Assembly (NCBI GenBank): GCA_029256575.1 | Contig: JAQSXR010000001.1 | Span: forward strand, 59,567 to 123,566 | DNA: 64,000 bases | Origin: Clostridiales bacterium | GTDB taxonomy: Bacteria; Bacillota; Clostridia; Lachnospirales; JAQSXR01 | Reading direction: 5' to 3' | Shown here: positions 50,181 through 59,023 of the stretch, piece after piece | How the letters are laid out: each line of letters begins with the position of its first letter | Position numbering within the stretch: the stretch's first letter is position 1 | The notes under the pieces: generated by a model | What the model saw: the letters and a program-made list of their open reading frames with translations, nothing else | What the model was told of the DNA's origin: nothing | Databases searched by the model: none | Program-made: the position numbers and the translations under genes

Positions 50181-51910
50181 TTAGTTATTTCGCTTTTGGG
50201 GGAAACAACCATTGAATGATAGGTATTATATATTACAAATCCTGGTTTTGCAGCTGTTGGTTTTTTAATATTTTTCTTTTGTGTGTAGTCTATTTCTACT
50301 TTATCATTTATTTTTCCTTTTGAGTAAAAGGCTGCGAGTGAAGCAGCTTCTACAAAAGTAGTATCTGGAAGTTCTTGATTATTTGCTTTTACAATTACAT
50401 GGGATCCTGCCATTCCTTTTGCATGGAACCACCAATCATTGCCGGTAGCTTCTTTAAAGGTTAGTTCATCATTTTGGTAGTTATTCTTACCAACGTATAT
50501 TTCAAAACCATCGTTTGAAACAAAACGGAGAGGCTTTCCAACTATTTTCTTTGGTTTCTTACCTTTTACAATCTTGCGTTTCATATAACCCGAGTCTATT
50601 AATTCTTGACGAAGCTGATGTAAATCTTCTTCGTTCATGGCAATATCTAATGATACATTGATCGTATCTAAATGATCCAAATCTGCTTTTGTAGAAATAA
50701 TAAATTCTGATAATGCTTCAAACGTTCTTTTTTGTTTATTATATTTTTCAAAATATTTTTGCGCATTTGCTTTAGCTGAAAGCATTGGATCAAGTGGAAT
50801 GGTAATGTTCTCGTTTGTATAATAATTAAGGCATTCGAGCTTCTTTGCACCTTCTTCAACTTCATAACCAAAGGTATTAATTAGTTCGCCATAGATTTTA
50901 TATTTATCTTTACTCTTAGTATCTTCAAGTTGTTTTTTCTGCAATTCATATTTTTTTGATGCACGTTCATAAGCGTTTTGAATTATTTTTTTTAAATCGA
51001 TTGAACGTTGTTTGATTCTTGAAACAGCGTTTTTCTGAGCAAAGAATAATTCTAGTACCTCTGATATGGTATCAAAAGTTTTAACCTCTTCATCGGCAAA
51101 ACAAGTGAGTGTAGTAGCTGAGAATTCAATAGGACCATTTTTGTTATAAGCAATTACAGGAGAAAAATTATTATTTTTAATATCTTCCATCATTAGTGAA
51201 AATACATTGTACAAATGTAACTGCTCATTTTCGTTTAAAGTGGAAGCGACTTTATCTTGGTCAAGATTTGCACGAACACATAATTCGTTCGCTATTAATG
51301 GACTAAGTCCTGTTATTGAAGTATAAATTGATTTGAAAATAGGGATTTCCTTTGAAAATACTGTTTCTAAAAATTCATTGTTTGTAAGTAAAAGAGGATT
51401 CAACTTATCTTGAGCAGGAGGAAGATAATATTCGCGCCCAGGAAGAACTTCTCTTACTGAACTTACTTGTAGAGAGATATGCTTAATGCTATCAATTATA
51501 TTATGCTCTGTATCACAGAATATTATATTGCTGTGTTTTCCCATTATTTCGATGATAAGTGTCTTTTGGCAAATATCACCCATTTCATTTAGGTGTTCGA
51601 TATTTATATTAATTATTCGTTCAAAATTCGGCTGCTCAATACTCAATATTCGTCCATTGTTTAAATGTTTTCGAAGCAACATGCAAAAATTAGGAGCAGT
51701 TAAAGGATTTGATTTTGACTCTGTTGATAAGTAGATAAGAGGAAGACTTGCATTTGCTGAAAGAAGCAATCTATAAGTTTCACTATTGTTTTTTATACTT
51801 AATATAAGTTCGTCAGTTTCAGGTTGATATATCTTAACAATTCTACCATTTATTAATTTGTTAGTTAATTCATTTTTTATTGAAGCTATTACTAAACCGT
51901 CAAGTGCCAT
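50177..51910 (-). CDS. rqcH: NFACT protein RqcH (FbpA-like)
   Basis: Ribosome quality-control factor that binds stalled 50S subunits and directs alanine tailing; older names call it a fibronectin-binding protein. 577 residues: NFACT-N (ALDGLVIASIKNEL ... GRIVKIYQP), helix-hairpin region, long coiled coil (about 290-420), and NFACT-R with FEIYVGKNNYQNDELTF and NDWWFHAKGMAGSHVIVK. On the complement GAGGTG precedes the ATG at 51910. The gene is convergent with the coat genes. Confidence 0.94.
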   Translation of the reverse strand: MALDGLVIASIKNELTNKLINGRIVKIYQPETDELILSIKNNSETYRLLLSANASLPLIYLSTESKSNPLTAPNFCMLLRKHLNNGRILSIEQPNFERIININIEHLNEMGDICQKTLIIEIMGKHSNIIFCDTEHNIIDSIKHISLQVSSVREVLPGREYYLPPAQDKLNPLLLTNNEFLETVFSKEIPIFKSIYTSITGLSPLIANELCVRANLDQDKVASTLNENEQLHLYNVFSLMMEDIKNNNFSPVIAYNKNGPIEFSATTLTCFADEEVKTFDTISEVLELFFAQKNAVSRIKQRSIDLKKIIQNAYERASKKYELQKKQLEDTKSKDKYKIYGELINTFGYEVEEGAKKLECLNYYTNENITIPLDPMLSAKANAQKYFEKYNKQKRTFEALSEFIISTKADLDHLDTINVSLDIAMNEEDLHQLRQELIDSGYMKRKIVKGKKPKKIVGKPLRFVSNDGFEIYVGKNNYQNDELTFKEATGNDWWFHAKGMAGSHVIVKANNQELPDTTFVEAASLAAFYSKGKINDKVEIDYTQKKNIKKPTAAKPGFVIYNTYHSMVVSPKSEITK

Positions 51911-51984
51911 TATAACACCTCATTTCTAAAAATATGATTCATTTTATCATAGAAAATGGGATAAAACAAGGTGTGCTTTTAGCA

Positions 51985-52013
51985 TTGACAAATAATCGAA
52001 CTAATAGTACAAT
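51985..52013 (+). promoter_or_regulatory. Promoter of the TetR/FMN-binding operon
   Basis: TTGACA (51985-51990), 17-base spacer, TACAAT (52008-52013). Confidence 0.75.
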
Positions 52014-52033
52014 TATAATACTGATAGTACAAT
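52004..52033. promoter_or_regulatory. Direct-repeat operator at the tetR promoter
   Basis: ATAGTACAAT occurs at 52004-52013, covering the -10 box, and again at 52024-52033, exactly 20 bases on. The position suggests autorepression by the TetR protein encoded just downstream. Confidence 0.6.
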
Positions 52034-52049
52034 AAAAGGAGAATTTGAA

Positions 52050-52682
52050 ATGAAGGGGAGTAAAAAAGAAAATTTGATACAGTTTAATAAGCAAAATATC
52101 TTGTTAACTGCAAGGAAGCTATTTGTAGAAAAAGGCGTTTATCAAACGACTATGGATGATATTGCGAGAGAAGCTAATTATAGTAAATCAACGATATATG
52201 TGTATTTCAAAAGTAAAGATGAAATATATAATCATATAGTTTATGAAAATATGAATCAATTAAAGCAAGGATTAGAAGAGGGGATACAATCATCTAGTAA
52301 TTTTGAGGATTGTTATTACACTATTTGTAATACACTTGTATCATTTCAAGAAAAGTACCCCTTATATTTTGAAAGCATTCTAGGCGAGATTAGTATTGAT
52401 CAAGAATCTTTTGAAAAAATGCCTATCCTCAGAGATATTTATATGGAAGGGGAAGAAATAAATAAAATAATAGAGAATTTTTTGCAGAACGCAATTGATA
52501 ATAACTATATTCGTCAAGATATTGAGGTAATGCCAACAGTTTTAGCACTTTGGGCGAGTATATGTGGGATAATCTCATTTGCAAGTAAAAAGGAAGTATA
52601 TTTACAAGCTGATCTGAAATGTAACAAACAAAAATTTCTTGAAAATGGATTTGGATTGATTTTGCAATCGATTATAAGATAA
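52050..52682 (+). CDS. TetR/AcrR family repressor
   Basis: 210-residue regulator. The N-terminal helix-turn-helix is classical: NILLTARKLFVEKGVYQTTM, DDIAREANYSKSTIYVYFKSKDE. The C-terminal helical domain is ligand-binding and variable, with no clue to the ligand. AAGGAG precedes ATG 52050. It is 12 bases from the FMN-binding gene, which is its likely target along with itself. Confidence 0.93.
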   Translation: MKGSKKENLIQFNKQNILLTARKLFVEKGVYQTTMDDIAREANYSKSTIYVYFKSKDEIYNHIVYENMNQLKQGLEEGIQSSSNFEDCYYTICNTLVSFQEKYPLYFESILGEISIDQESFEKMPILRDIYMEGEEINKIIENFLQNAIDNNYIRQDIEVMPTVLALWASICGIISFASKKEVYLQADLKCNKQKFLENGFGLILQSIIR

Positions 52683-52694
52683 GGAGTAAAAAGT

Positions 52695-53105
52695 ATGAAA
52701 GTCAAGATGAGAAATATATTAATAATATGCGGATTAATGGTTGCTGTAGGACTAGGGTTATTCTTAAATTATTTATGGAGTGTTGAGAAATACAAAAATA
52801 AAATTGATAAGATGGTATTTTCTAATATTAGTATCGATACCTTAAATGATGGAATTTATGAGGGAGAGTACGATGTTGATTTTATTTATGCTAAAGTACG
52901 CGCAACAATTAAAGATGGGGAAATGACAGAACTAAAGTTACTCGAACATAAAAATGATAGAGGTACTCCAGCAGAAGTAATCATCGAGGATATCTTAGAG
53001 CAACAAATAGTGGAAGTAGATGCTATTAGTGGTGCAACGAATTCTAGTAAAGTTATTAAAAAGGCAGTAGAAAATGCTCTTGAAAAAGCAAAAGGAAAAA
53101 AGTAA
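52695..53105 (+). CDS. Membrane-anchored FMN-binding domain protein
   Basis: 136 residues. One N-terminal membrane anchor (ILIICGLMVAVGLGLFLNYL) is followed by an extracytoplasmic FMN-binding domain (NDGIYEGEYDVDFIYAKV, then DAISGATNSSKVIKKAVENAL). The SGATNSS motif is the site where such domains attach FMN through a Ser/Thr phosphoester. It probably takes part in extracytoplasmic electron transfer. No ApbE flavin transferase is in the window. Confidence 0.88.
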   Translation: MKVKMRNILIICGLMVAVGLGLFLNYLWSVEKYKNKIDKMVFSNISIDTLNDGIYEGEYDVDFIYAKVRATIKDGEMTELKLLEHKNDRGTPAEVIIEDILEQQIVEVDAISGATNSSKVIKKAVENALEKAKGKK

Positions 53106-53217
53106 TGCAGCCCTTCCTAACAGAAATAATATAGTAATTTCTTTTTTTGCCTTGGTGTACAAGAATAACATTCATTGGTATTGACTTTTTATGAATACAT
53201 ACGTATTATTTAACATA

Positions 53218-53295
53218 TAAGTCGAGTCTATCGCAGTTGGACTCGACTTATATCAGTGGGTGTTCAAGCAGCCACTGATATAGCAGCGAAGCTGC
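53218..53295. other. Three consecutive hairpins in the gap before nifS
   Basis: Stem 1: TAAGTCGAGTC (53218-53228) with GACTCGACTTA (53240-53250), perfect. Stem 2: TATCAGTGG (53251-53259) with CCACTGATA (53272-53280). Stem 3: GCAGC (53283) with GCTGC (53295) around GAA. They fill the middle of the 269-base gap between the FMN-binding and cysteine desulfurase genes. They could be terminators without T runs, a mobile palindromic element, or a leader RNA. Confidence 0.65.
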
Positions 53296-53374
53296 GAATA
53301 TCCGCTTGACAATATTATAAACAAATTAGGAAATGTGTTAGGATTACCACCAAGACTGAAAATGAGGAAACGAG

Positions 53375-54496
53375 ATGATTTATCTAGACTATGCAGCAAA
53401 TACGCCTGTCGATGAAGCAGTGTTAAATACATTTGTTGAGACTTCAACAAACTATATTGCGAATCCGAATTCATCACATCGATTAGGAAGACAAGCAAAA
53501 GAAGAATTAGATTTAGCAACTGAGCATATAGCAAAGCTAGTGAATGTTAAACCAAGTGAAATTATATATACTTCTGGTGCAACAGAATCGAATAACTTAG
53601 CTATAAAGGGAATTGCAAATGAATATAGAAAAAATGGAAAACACATCATAACAACATTTCTTGAACATTCCTCTGTAACAGGAGCATTTACAGCTCTACA
53701 AAACGATGGCTATGAAGTGGATTTTGTAGATATATCAAGAGATGGACATGTTGACTTGGACCATTTGAAGGAATTATTAAGAACTGATACGATACTAGTT
53801 TCTATTTGTTATGTGGATAGTGAAATAGGCATTATGCAGGATGTTGAGAAGATAGCCAATTTAATAGCCAATTATCCAAATTGTTATTTTCATGTAGATG
53901 CCACGCAAGCAATTGGTAAAATTCCTGTATGTTTTGATAACATAGATTTGATTACTTTTTCACCACATAAATTTTATGGTTTAAATGGGTGTGGGATATT
54001 AATTCGTAAAGAAAATGTATTAATACAGCCGTTGATTCACGGAGGAATTAGTACAACTACGTTTCGAAGCGGTACTCCAATGTTAGCATTTGCTACATCA
54101 ACCGATAAAGCCTTAACTCTAGCACTTGATGATCTTGACAATAAATATAAACACGTAAAACAATTGAATGATAAACTAAGAACTTCGCTCAGCAAATATC
54201 CAAAGGTTTCGATCAATAGTACGAACAACTCGATTCCCTATATTTTGAATATCAGTGTAAAAGGGGTAAGAGGAGAACTGTTCCAAGATGAATTAGAAAA
54301 ACTTGATATATTTATATCAACTAAGTCTGCTTGTTGCCACACCAATACAGCTTCTAAACCTGTTTATGCACTCACCAAGGATAGAAAGCTAGCGATGTCT
54401 ACACTTAGGATAAGTGTAAATCATATGACGACAATGGAAGACATAGAGGGCTTTTTATTGGGGTTCGATGATTGTTATAAAAATTTAGCTAAATAA
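53375..54496 (+). CDS. Cysteine desulfurase (first of two)
   Basis: PLP enzyme of 373 residues that moves sulfur from cysteine to an acceptor. MIYLDYAANTPVDEAV at the start, HxxxN-type segment FLEHSSVTG, the PLP His/Asp area CYFHVDATQAIGK, the Schiff-base Lys in FSPHKFYGLNGCG and the sulfur-carrying Cys loop STKSACCHTNTASKP. That loop differs from the SSGSACTSG form of the second desulfurase, so the two are not redundant copies. It precedes a TtcA-like gene by 15 bases and probably feeds sulfur to tRNA. Confidence 0.9.
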   Translation: MIYLDYAANTPVDEAVLNTFVETSTNYIANPNSSHRLGRQAKEELDLATEHIAKLVNVKPSEIIYTSGATESNNLAIKGIANEYRKNGKHIITTFLEHSSVTGAFTALQNDGYEVDFVDISRDGHVDLDHLKELLRTDTILVSICYVDSEIGIMQDVEKIANLIANYPNCYFHVDATQAIGKIPVCFDNIDLITFSPHKFYGLNGCGILIRKENVLIQPLIHGGISTTTFRSGTPMLAFATSTDKALTLALDDLDNKYKHVKQLNDKLRTSLSKYPKVSINSTNNSIPYILNISVKGVRGELFQDELEKLDIFISTKSACCHTNTASKPVYALTKDRKLAMSTLRISVNHMTTMEDIEGFLLGFDDCYKNLAK

Positions 54497-54511
54497 GGAT
54501 GAGATGAATTC

Positions 54512-55339
54512 ATGGAAAAGCATGTTGAAATAGAGAGAAGTATAATAAAGAAGTATCGTAAGGAAATATGGAAGCCTTTTATTAAGGGGATAAATGACTA
54601 CCAAATGATTAACGAGGGGGATAAGATTGCAGTTTGCATCTCTGGTGGGAAGGATTCTATGCTTCTCGCAAAGTGCATGCAAGAAGTGCAACGTCACGGT
54701 AATAAGGAATTTGATTTGGAGTTCTTAGTAATGAACCCTGGATATAATGAGTATAATAAGCAGGTGATTTTAAATAATGCTAAATTGCTTGATATTCCAA
54801 TCAAGATGTTTGAAACAGATATCTTTGACATAGTAGCGAATGTTGATGAAACACCTTGTTATCTATGTGCAAGGATGAGAAGAGGATATTTATATAAGAA
54901 CGCACAGGAACTTGGATGTAACAAAATTGCATTGGGACATCATTTTGATGATGTGATCGAAACCATTTTAATGAGTATGCTCTATGGCGGGCAAATTAAG
55001 ACCATGATGCCCAAGCTACACAGTACGAACTTTAAAGGAATGGAACTTATTAGACCGATGTATTTAATTAAGGAAGAATTTATAAATGCATGGAAAAGAT
55101 ACAATGATCTGAATTTTATACAATGTGCATGTAGATTTACGGAACATTGTACAACTGGGGATAATGGTGGTGGTTCAAAGCGTGAGGAGATGAAGACGTT
55201 AATAAAGAAGTTTAGACAGACGAACCCTTACATTGAGATGAATATATTCAAGAGCGTACACGATGTTAATTTAAAAACAATAATCGGGTACCATGATGAT
55301 GAAACAAGTCATAACTTTTTAGATGATTTTGATAAATAA
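54512..55339 (+). CDS. TtcA-like tRNA thiolation enzyme
   Basis: 275-residue PP-loop ATPase. SGGKDSMLLAKCM is the ATP-binding loop. CYLCARMRRG gives two Cys of the 4Fe-4S site and CACRFTEHC supplies others. GHHFDDVIETILM is the family motif. TtcA makes 2-thiocytidine at tRNA position 32 using sulfur delivered by a desulfurase; the adjacent desulfurase gene supports this. The exact nucleotide target could differ in clostridial members. Confidence 0.85.
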   Translation: MEKHVEIERSIIKKYRKEIWKPFIKGINDYQMINEGDKIAVCISGGKDSMLLAKCMQEVQRHGNKEFDLEFLVMNPGYNEYNKQVILNNAKLLDIPIKMFETDIFDIVANVDETPCYLCARMRRGYLYKNAQELGCNKIALGHHFDDVIETILMSMLYGGQIKTMMPKLHSTNFKGMELIRPMYLIKEEFINAWKRYNDLNFIQCACRFTEHCTTGDNGGGSKREEMKTLIKKFRQTNPYIEMNIFKSVHDVNLKTIIGYHDDETSHNFLDDFDK

Positions 55340-55362
55340 CAAATTTTAATATGAAATTATGA

Positions 55363-55385
55363 GCAGTTGGATATTCTCCAACTGC
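55363..55385. terminator. Terminator between convergent ttcA-like and ABC genes
   Basis: GCAGTTGGA (55363-55371) pairs with TCCAACTGC (55377-55385) around TATTC. T runs are short on both sides. Confidence 0.7.
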
Positions 55386-55408
55386 CCATAGTTTATTTAT
55401 AGTTTAAC

Positions 55409-56200
55409 TTAACTACCAGCACTTTCATAAGCACCAAGTCCTTTATTCCATATGCATATACTAATTCCTAATAATATTACGGATATAACTACGACTCCTC
55501 CAATGTTAAAGAGAGGATTAGCACCCGTTAGAAAATAGTTAGCTGGATAAAAGGCAGTGAATGCAAACGGTATAATATAAGTGATGATTGTTTTGATTAC
55601 ATTATTGTAAATTGTTACTGGATATCTTGCAAAGTCACTTGACATATAAAACATATGAAGGATACTACCGCTACGTTTGATCCATAATGCAAGCGCAGCA
55701 AAAGCAATCTTAATACTAGTAAAGATGAGAGCTCCAAATATTACAGCTACGATTAAGAATAGGATATCAACTACTCCAAATGAAAGACCTAACTTAATAG
55801 AAGCTGATGTAACAAGGTAAATACCAACGATAAATTCACCTAGAGCATCAAATTGAAAATCTTCAATTATTACATGTAGAAGTGGATTAATTGGCCTCGT
55901 CAAGTATTTATCAAAATCTCCCCTTCGAACAATGAAGTAAGAAACCTTCCATAAGTTATCGGTGCAAAAATGGTCAAGTCCTTTTGGTAGAAGAGAGAAA
56001 CCGTAGATGAATATTATCTGTTGGTAATTCCAACCCTGCAAATCTGGTATTTGAGAAAATATGATACTGATAAATAATATGTTGATTACTTGATTTATGA
56101 GGAAACTAAATGCACCTGTTAAAAAGTCAATTCTATATTCCATTAGTCTTTTACAATGTTGTGCAACGAAGGTTCCGTATAATTTAAAGATTCTTTTCAC
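55409..56200 (-). CDS. ABC transporter permease (ABC-2 type), second subunit
   Basis: 263-residue membrane protein with six predicted helices (FLINQVINILFISIIF, LVTSASIKLGLSFGVVDILFLIVAVIFG, and others). It belongs with the next two genes to the ABC-2/DUF990 type of exporter. On the complement the start GTG (56200) has AAGGAGG nine bases before; a longer form from ATG 56224 would overlap that site and the neighbour. The substrate is unknown. Confidence 0.87.
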   Translation of the reverse strand: MKRIFKLYGTFVAQHCKRLMEYRIDFLTGAFSFLINQVINILFISIIFSQIPDLQGWNYQQIIFIYGFSLLPKGLDHFCTDNLWKVSYFIVRRGDFDKYLTRPINPLLHVIIEDFQFDALGEFIVGIYLVTSASIKLGLSFGVVDILFLIVAVIFGALIFTSIKIAFAALALWIKRSGSILHMFYMSSDFARYPVTIYNNVIKTIITYIIPFAFTAFYPANYFLTGANPLFNIGGVVVISVILLGISICIWNKGLGAYESAGS

Positions 56201-56205
56201 GATTA

Positions 56206-57024
56206 TCAACCTCCTTGAACACATAAGTGTTTTGCTGCTAAATGCCAGATGAATTTACATAAAAGAATAAATGCAATTACCCAGACAAATTGTAAGCCTA
56301 TATAATAGATTAAATCAGTTCCTGTATACTTGCCCATGTATATCATTACGGGAGTATAGTTTAGTGATGCAAATGGCATTATTTTGAGTGTGCCTTGAAG
56401 CCATATTGGTAGGAATGCTATTGGAATAGCACCACCAGATAAGAATCTAAGGATAGCTCCTTTTAGCATATTAAATCCCCAAAGATTCATAAGGAAAAAT
56501 GCTAAATATCCAAAAGCTAAATTCAAATAGAAAGATAGAAGATAGCTTAATACTATACTTAGAATAAAAAACAAAAATTGCACAATATCAAAAGCAATTC
56601 CACCGGTTGCGATTGTTCGGTATGTCTCAATACCTAGTATAATTGGTATAAATACCATCGAAATTATAATTATTTTATTTCCTAGTTCGAAAAACAAAAG
56701 GCTTAGGTCTATTTTAATTGGTTTTATAAGTCTCATAGAAATACTACCATCTCGTATTTCTTCGCCGATTGCATAACTTGAATCTGTATCCGTTAGGAAA
56801 ACAGTTATATTGGTTAGGAACAAATATAGAGTCATATCAATCATTGAAAATCCCATAAAAGTAGGACTGTTTGAAGAATTGAACACTGCCTTCCATATGA
56901 AAAACATTACGAAACAATAAAATATTTCACCTATAAAGAAGCCCAGAAAGTTTGCTCTGTATGCAATTGCATCTTGAATACCAGCTTTCGTAAAGGCTGA
57001 GTAGGTCTTGAATGGGTTTTTCAT
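56206..57024 (-). CDS. ABC transporter permease (ABC-2 type), first subunit
   Basis: 272-residue membrane protein with six predicted helices. AYRANFLGFFIGEIFYCFVM and SSYAIGEEIRDGSISMRLIKP are typical of the ABC-2/DUF990 permeases that pair with a second permease. The stop is five bases from the start of the second permease gene. The export substrate cannot be inferred. Confidence 0.88.
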   Translation of the reverse strand: MKNPFKTYSAFTKAGIQDAIAYRANFLGFFIGEIFYCFVMFFIWKAVFNSSNSPTFMGFSMIDMTLYLFLTNITVFLTDTDSSYAIGEEIRDGSISMRLIKPIKIDLSLLFFELGNKIIIISMVFIPIILGIETYRTIATGGIAFDIVQFLFFILSIVLSYLLSFYLNLAFGYLAFFLMNLWGFNMLKGAILRFLSGGAIPIAFLPIWLQGTLKIMPFASLNYTPVMIYMGKYTGTDLIYYIGLQFVWVIAFILLCKFIWHLAAKHLCVQGG

Positions 57025-58032
57025 TTATAGCGTCACCTCACTCTTATATACACGACGAATGATTTCTTCAATGTCTACGTCCTTTACTGCAATATCTCTT
57101 ACTTCTGAAGTTTTAAGAATATAGTTAAGCATTTCTGAAACAGTTACTTTGTCGGTGTTAAAGTTGATTTTGATATTTTTATGATCAATTGTAGAATGAA
57201 GGTCGTCTTGGCCTATGTTAAAGTTTTCATTAAACTTAAACTTCTCCGCATCAGCTGAGTGGAAGAGCGTAAGGTTAACTTCTCTTGCTTGACCAAAGTT
57301 GCGTTTCATCTTATTTAGACTGCCATCATATAATAATTTTCCTTTGTCGATCATAACGATTCTCTTACATAACAACTCAATATCATTTAAGTCATGGGTT
57401 GTAAGAATAATTGTAGTTTTTTCAGTTGCATTAATTTCTTGTATTGCTTTTCTTATATTATCTTTTACAACGACATCTAAACCTATGGTTGGTTCATCTA
57501 GAAATAGTACTTTTGGATTATGTAACATAGATGCCGCAATATCTGCACGCATTCTTTGGCCGAGTGATAATGTTCTTACTGGACTCTTAATGAATTCGTT
57601 TAGATCAAGAACCTCATTTAAAAAGTCAAATCTTTTTTTATAAGCAGTATCTTCTACTTGATAGATTTGTTTTAATACACTAAAAGTTTCTGTAAGCGGT
57701 AAGTCCCACCATAATTGAGTTCTTTGACCAAAAACAACACCAATTTCCTTTACATACTTTTTACGATCTTTGTATGGAATCTGTCCATTGATTTCTAACG
57801 TCCCTGAAGTTGGTGTTAGTATTCCTGTAAGCATTTTGATAACAGTAGATTTCCCGGCACCATTTGGACCTATAAACCCAAGGATTTCTCCTTCTGGTAC
57901 TTCAAAAGTTACACCATCAACTGCTTTTACAACTTCATATTTCCTGTTAAAAAGTGATTTTACACTCCCCATTAAACCAGGAGATTTAATAGTTTTCTTG
58001 AATTCTTTTCTTAAATCATTAACTTGAATCAA
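57025..58032 (-). CDS. ABC transporter ATP-binding protein
   Basis: 335 residues. Walker A GPNGAGKSTVIKML, Q-loop VVFGQRTQLWWDLPL, signature LSLGQRMRADIAAS, Walker B KVLFLDEPTIGLD, and the H-loop TTHDLNDIE. The WWDLP after the Q-loop is characteristic of the ATPases paired with DUF990-type permeases. A C-terminal 90-residue extension follows. The start is TTG 58032 on the complement, with GGAGGG six bases upstream. First gene of a three-gene - strand operon. Confidence 0.93.
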   Translation of the reverse strand: MIQVNDLRKEFKKTIKSPGLMGSVKSLFNRKYEVVKAVDGVTFEVPEGEILGFIGPNGAGKSTVIKMLTGILTPTSGTLEINGQIPYKDRKKYVKEIGVVFGQRTQLWWDLPLTETFSVLKQIYQVEDTAYKKRFDFLNEVLDLNEFIKSPVRTLSLGQRMRADIAASMLHNPKVLFLDEPTIGLDVVVKDNIRKAIQEINATEKTTIILTTHDLNDIELLCKRIVMIDKGKLLYDGSLNKMKRNFGQAREVNLTLFHSADAEKFKFNENFNIGQDDLHSTIDHKNIKINFNTDKVTVSEMLNYILKTSEVRDIAVKDVDIEEIIRRVYKSEVTL

Positions 58033-58051
58033 AATATACCCTCCATTTCAA

Positions 58052-58102
58052 AAGTATGATAAATATCATACTTCAAACAAGCATCTACTTCTTTGTAGAT
58101 GC
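58052..58102 (-). promoter_or_regulatory. Two palindromes in the leader of the ABC operon
   Basis: AAGTATGATAAATATCATACTT (58052-58073, pairing arms of nine or more) and GCATCTAC/GTAGATGC (58081-58102) lie within 70 bases of the ABC start codon. In RNA they would form two consecutive hairpins just before the ribosome site; in DNA the first could be an operator for a dimeric repressor. Confidence 0.55.
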
Positions 58103-58464
58103 AACTCCTCTTACACTCGAAAATTAACTACTGAGTAAGTAATCCATTCTTAAAAAAGGGTATAAAAAAGCACGTATAATCCTAAGGAATATCGTGTTTG
58201 CCGGTACCTCGATATGTGATTTTAAGGGATTACATAAATTGTAGATAGTAAAATCATTTACTAAATACAAAACAATATTCAGTTGTTAGTTTGTTAACAC
58301 CTTTATTCTTAACATTGAATTCACACCTTTCTTTTCTCGCGAAAGCGATTAACTAATCAATATATTAATGCACATGTATATTTTTGTCAATACTAATATA
58401 TAAAATTATGCAAATATTTCAAAATGTAATTCCTAGTATTTTAGTAGAAATTGTGTAAAAACTA
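58103..58464. other. Gene-free AT-rich divergent region
   Basis: No credible gene on either strand between the ABC operon leader and the iscR promoter. It contains short partial inverted repeats (for example around 58170-58230, TAATCCTAAGG against AAGGGATTA) and probably the - strand promoter of the ABC operon, which I could not place. Confidence 0.5.
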
Positions 58465-58493
58465 TTGACATCAATAAAAAATGGTGATATATT
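58465..58493 (+). promoter_or_regulatory. Promoter of the isc operon
   Basis: TTGACA (58465-58470), 17-base spacer, TATATT (58488-58493). An imperfect palindrome TCCTAGTAATCTAGTGGGA lies just downstream (about 58508-58526) and could be the IscR-type operator. Confidence 0.8.
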
Positions 58494-58541
58494 CGTATCA
58501 GAATTAAATCCTAGTAATCTAGTGGGAATAGGGGTGATAAT

Positions 58542-59000
58542 GTGAAACTCTCTACAAAAGGAAGATACGGTTTGCGCGCAATGCTGGATTTAGCTATGCA
58601 TAGTGAAGATGAAAATGTTTCGATTAATAGTATTTCTGAAAGACAAAATATTTCAGAAAATTATTTAGAACAACTAATCGCTAAATTAAAGAAAGCTGAG
58701 CTTGTTAACAGTACCAGAGGAGCCCAGGGCGGATATTCATTAGCTAAACCAATGGAGGAAATTAGCGTTGGTGATATTTTAAGAGCGCTAGAAGGTGATT
58801 TGAATCCTGTAGACTGTGCTCTTATTAACGGAAATAGTCAATGTAGTGATATGGATTGCTGTGTGACAAAAAGTGTCTGGAAGAAAATTAGCGACAGCAT
58901 TAACGATGTCGTAGATAAAATTACATTAAGAGAATTATGTAATGATAGTAAGGAATTAGAAGCAAAAAATATTAAAACGAATTCAGGATGTAAATTATAA
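58542..59000 (+). CDS. iscR: Rrf2 family Fe-S regulator (IscR-like)
   Basis: 152-residue repressor. The winged helix is typical: MKLSTKGRYGLRAMLDLA, ISERQNISENYLEQLIAKLKKA, STRGAQGGYSLAKP. Cysteines in VDCALINGNSQCSDMDCC match the cluster-ligating region of IscR. The start is GTG 58542; an ATG two bases earlier is followed by a stop. It heads the operon with nifS, nifU and mnmA and probably represses it when Fe-S clusters are plentiful. Confidence 0.92.
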   Translation: MKLSTKGRYGLRAMLDLAMHSEDENVSINSISERQNISENYLEQLIAKLKKAELVNSTRGAQGGYSLAKPMEEISVGDILRALEGDLNPVDCALINGNSQCSDMDCCVTKSVWKKISDSINDVVDKITLRELCNDSKELEAKNIKTNSGCKL

Positions 59001-59023
59001 AATTAATTATTGGAGATGAGGAA

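Noticed and set aside
58103-58464. Metabolite riboswitch in the 360-base divergent region
   Set aside because: Partial inverted repeats are visible but no known aptamer consensus could be recognised.
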